Both the position numbers and the translations under genes were made by a program. A DNA stretch of 33,205 bases from positions 1 through 33,205 of the forward strand of contig DATHTO010000067.1 in assembly GCA_035463115.1 (NCBI GenBank), given 5' to 3'. Below the pieces are notes generated by a model. That model searched no databases and had not been told where the DNA came from. It worked only from the letters and a program-made list of their open reading frames with translations. The first letter of the stretch is position 1. Each line of letters begins with the position of its first letter. Shown in pieces: positions 32,041 through 33,205 of this stretch. The stretch comes from BPGL01 sp035463115 (GTDB taxonomy: Bacteria > Actinomycetota > UBA4738 > HRBIN12).

Positions 32041-32262
32041 ATGCAGATCCGCGACGTTCCCGACGACGTCCACCGGACGCTGAAGGCGCGAGCGGCAGCG
32101 TCTGGCACCTCGCTGTCCGAGTACGTACGGGACCTGCTCGAGCGCGCAGCGGCACGACCGACACCTGAGGAGCTCTCCGCCCGGATCGACGCTCGAGGCG
32201 CCGTCCGGCTGAAGGAGCCGAGCGAGCGCACGGTCCGCCGGATCCGCGAGCGCGGCGAGTGA
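32041..32262 (+). CDS. vapB: VapB/FitA-like ribbon-helix-helix antitoxin
   Basis: A 73-residue antitoxin. The N-terminal beta-strand and helices MQIRDVPDDVHRTLKARAA then GTSLSEYVRDLLERAA form the DNA-binding RHH fold used for autorepression. The C-terminal tail (RPTPEELSARIDARGAV) is the part that wraps around and inhibits the PIN toxin. Start: ATG 32041 is preferred for its GGGGG site five bases upstream; ATG 32029 (adding MGVL) or GTG 32017 are alternatives. Its TGA overlaps the toxin's GTG by 4 bases, ensuring coupled synthesis. Confidence 0.92.
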   Translation: MQIRDVPDDVHRTLKARAAASGTSLSEYVRDLLERAAARPTPEELSARIDARGAVRLKEPSERTVRRIRERGE

Positions 32263-32657
32263 CCGTCATCGACACCTCGGCCGTGGTCGACCTCCTGATC
32301 GGCGAGGAGGCCGCCGGAGCCGTGCAGAGCTTGTTCCTCGACGAGCGAACGCTCGCGGCCCCAGATGTGATCGTGTTCGAGGTGTTGGCCGTGCTCAGGC
32401 GCCTGGTTCGGCGCGGGTCGATCGCACCCGAGCGGGCGACGGGAGCGATCGAGGACCTCGGCGACCTGTCGATCGAGACGTTCCCCTCTATGCCGCTCCG
32501 ACGGCGTGCATGGGACCTGCGGGACAACTTCACGGCGGCCGATGGACTCTTCGTCGCTCTCGCCGAGCGCCTCGGCGAGCCGCTCGCGAGCAAGGATCGC
32601 GGGCTGCTCTCGTCGGCACGCGAGCACGCGGGGATCCCGACGGTTCCGATCGGGTGA
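32259..32657 (+). CDS. vapC: VapC-type PIN-domain toxin
   Basis: A 132-residue PIN-domain ribonuclease toxin. The acidic metal-binding set is intact: Asp5 (VIDTSAVVDLL), Glu41 (FEVLAVLRR), Asp95 (TAADGLFVAL) and Asp113 (ASKDRGLL). In this family it cleaves tRNA or rRNA; which RNA is not predictable here. The GTG 32259 start forms a GTGA overlap with vapB. The gene appears functional: no frameshift and all catalytic residues present. The stop lies 5 bases before the right 21-base repeat. Confidence 0.93.
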   Translation: MTVIDTSAVVDLLIGEEAAGAVQSLFLDERTLAAPDVIVFEVLAVLRRLVRRGSIAPERATGAIEDLGDLSIETFPSMPLRRRAWDLRDNFTAADGLFVALAERLGEPLASKDRGLLSSAREHAGIPTVPIG

Positions 32658-32662
32658 ACAGC

Positions 32663-32683
32663 CGTCAGCCGCGGAGCGTGAGC
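32663..32683. repeat. Right copy of the 21-base direct repeat flanking vapBC
   Basis: Identical to 31903-31923. On the minus strand it encodes the last codons and stop (32665-32667) of the Lhr-like helicase gene. Confidence 0.85.
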
Positions 32684-33205
32684 CCGCGGTACCCGTCGAC
32701 GAAGCCGACCTCCCGCAGGCGGTCGGCCGACGGGTGATCGGTCGCCGGCACGCCGTCGATCTGCCGGAGCTCGACCCGCCGCAGACGGCCGTCCTTCACG
32801 AGCGCCGCGACGGCGTCGGGCCACACGCGATCGTCCGAACCGTCGAACGTCGCCAACGTGCGCCCGCCGCGCTCCACGAACACCGACGGCGCGCCGTCGA
32901 CGAGCACGACGAACGCGCCGGCGCTGCGTGACGGCCGTCCGGTCGTCTCGGGCCAGGGGAGCGCGGCGCCGTACGGCTGCGCCGGATCGGCGGCGGCGAG
33001 CACCACCACGTCCTCGGCCTCGTCGTCCCGCCTCGCCCGCACGCGGTCGACGGCGCCCGGCAACGCGAACTGGGCCGCGCCGAGCCCGGCGACGAAGTAG
33101 CCGCGCCGAACCTTGCCCGCTTCCTCCATGGCCTTCAGGACGGGATAGACGGCGGCGAAGCCGCCGCTCGCGCTCTCGGCGAGCACCCCTTCGCGGGTCA
33201 CGACG
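32665..33205 (-). CDS. lhr: C-terminal part of an Lhr-type DEAD/DEAH helicase (5' part outside window)
   Basis: An open frame to the right edge; 180 residues seen. The sequence (GGFAAVYPVLKAMEEAGKVR then RGYFVAGLGAAQFALPGAVD, YGAALPWPE, GAFVVLVDGAP, ERGGRTL) matches the C-terminal domain of the large helicase Lhr, which acts in DNA repair with 3'-5' polarity. No helicase motifs are in this part; they should lie upstream beyond the window. The 3' end falls in the 21-base repeat. In mycobacteria lhr is followed by nei2; here an ECF operon, a LigT-like gene and vapBC lie between. Confidence 0.88.
   Translation of the reverse strand, partial: VVTREGVLAESASGGFAAVYPVLKAMEEAGKVRRGYFVAGLGAAQFALPGAVDRVRARRDDEAEDVVVLAAADPAQPYGAALPWPETTGRPSRSAGAFVVLVDGAPSVFVERGGRTLATFDGSDDRVWPDAVAALVKDGRLRRVELRQIDGVPATDHPSADRLREVGFVDGYRGLTLRG

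Larger units (their letters stand above)
31924..32662. other. Inserted segment carrying vapBC
   Basis: The 739 bases between the two direct repeats hold only the toxin-antitoxin pair and its ~105-base upstream region. No transposase, integrase or clear terminal inverted repeats are seen, so the mechanism is unknown. The first ~105 bases include TATGCT and TACGGT, possible promoter hexamers for vapB. Confidence 0.65.

Noticed and set aside
31924..32662. Insertion sequence carrying vapBC
   Set aside because: No transposase or terminal inverted repeats are visible inside the repeats, so it is described only as an inserted segment.

Overview
The window is very G+C-rich, densely coded bacterial DNA. 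GTG starts and 4-base start/stop overlaps are common, and several genes appear to be leaderless. Gene content (DUF5709, SigE-type ECF sigma factor, a P1B-5 ATPase with a hemerythrin tail, Nei2/Lhr-like DNA repair genes, SpoIIE/HATPase/STAS partner-switching proteins) points to an actinobacterium or close relative. The sequence alone does not fix the class. Most of the window is chromosomal housekeeping and signalling DNA, with two clearly accessory patches.

Layout. 1-842: end of a glycosyltransferase/HAD phosphatase fusion. 839-3854 (minus): a tightly overlapped set running DUF5709 protein, HMA-like protein, family-2 glycosyltransferase, heme-oxygenase-like iron enzyme, CDGSH Fe-S protein. 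4045-4287: small Cys/His protein. 4288-4614: gene-free spacer with nested inverted repeats. 4615-6534 (minus): AlaDH/PNT-like dehydrogenase plus DUF72 protein. 6709-10342: HATPase-MetOD1 protein and a GAF-PAS-PAS-GAF-SpoIIE phosphatase, likely one signalling unit. 10355-16552: small membrane protein, pgi, xthA plus sulfurtransferase, and fumC plus ligC. 16688-19528: a large dyad upstream of a cupin gene and a P1B-5 metal ATPase. 19554-20438: secreted beta-propeller lipoprotein.

Accessory patch 1 (20509-21970): an intact CAU-anticodon tRNA, a decayed tyrosine integrase, two small membrane/secreted protein genes and a degenerate second copy of the tRNA 3' half. This is the scar of a tRNA-targeted integrative element, visibly less G+C-rich than its surroundings. 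22126-22867 then holds a tail-to-tail anti-sigma-like ATPase and STAS antagonist. 23046-28430 carries two secreted proteins, MOSC, an acidic protein, a nitrobindin-like protein and gamma-glutamyltransferase. 28394-31257 holds nei2 and an ECF sigma operon whose partner is a membrane-anchored beta-propeller.

Accessory patch 2 (31903-32683): a VapBC toxin-antitoxin cassette sits exactly between two copies of a perfect 21-base direct repeat. One copy is the 3' end of a 2'-5' RNA ligase-like gene and the other is the 3' end of an Lhr-type helicase gene that runs off the window. The two genes probably overlapped tail to tail before the cassette arrived, and the insertion duplicated the overlap so that both stayed intact.

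A recurring regulatory pattern is a TANNNT hexamer placed 6 or 7 bases before the start codon at five genes, as expected for the -10 box of leaderless mRNAs.
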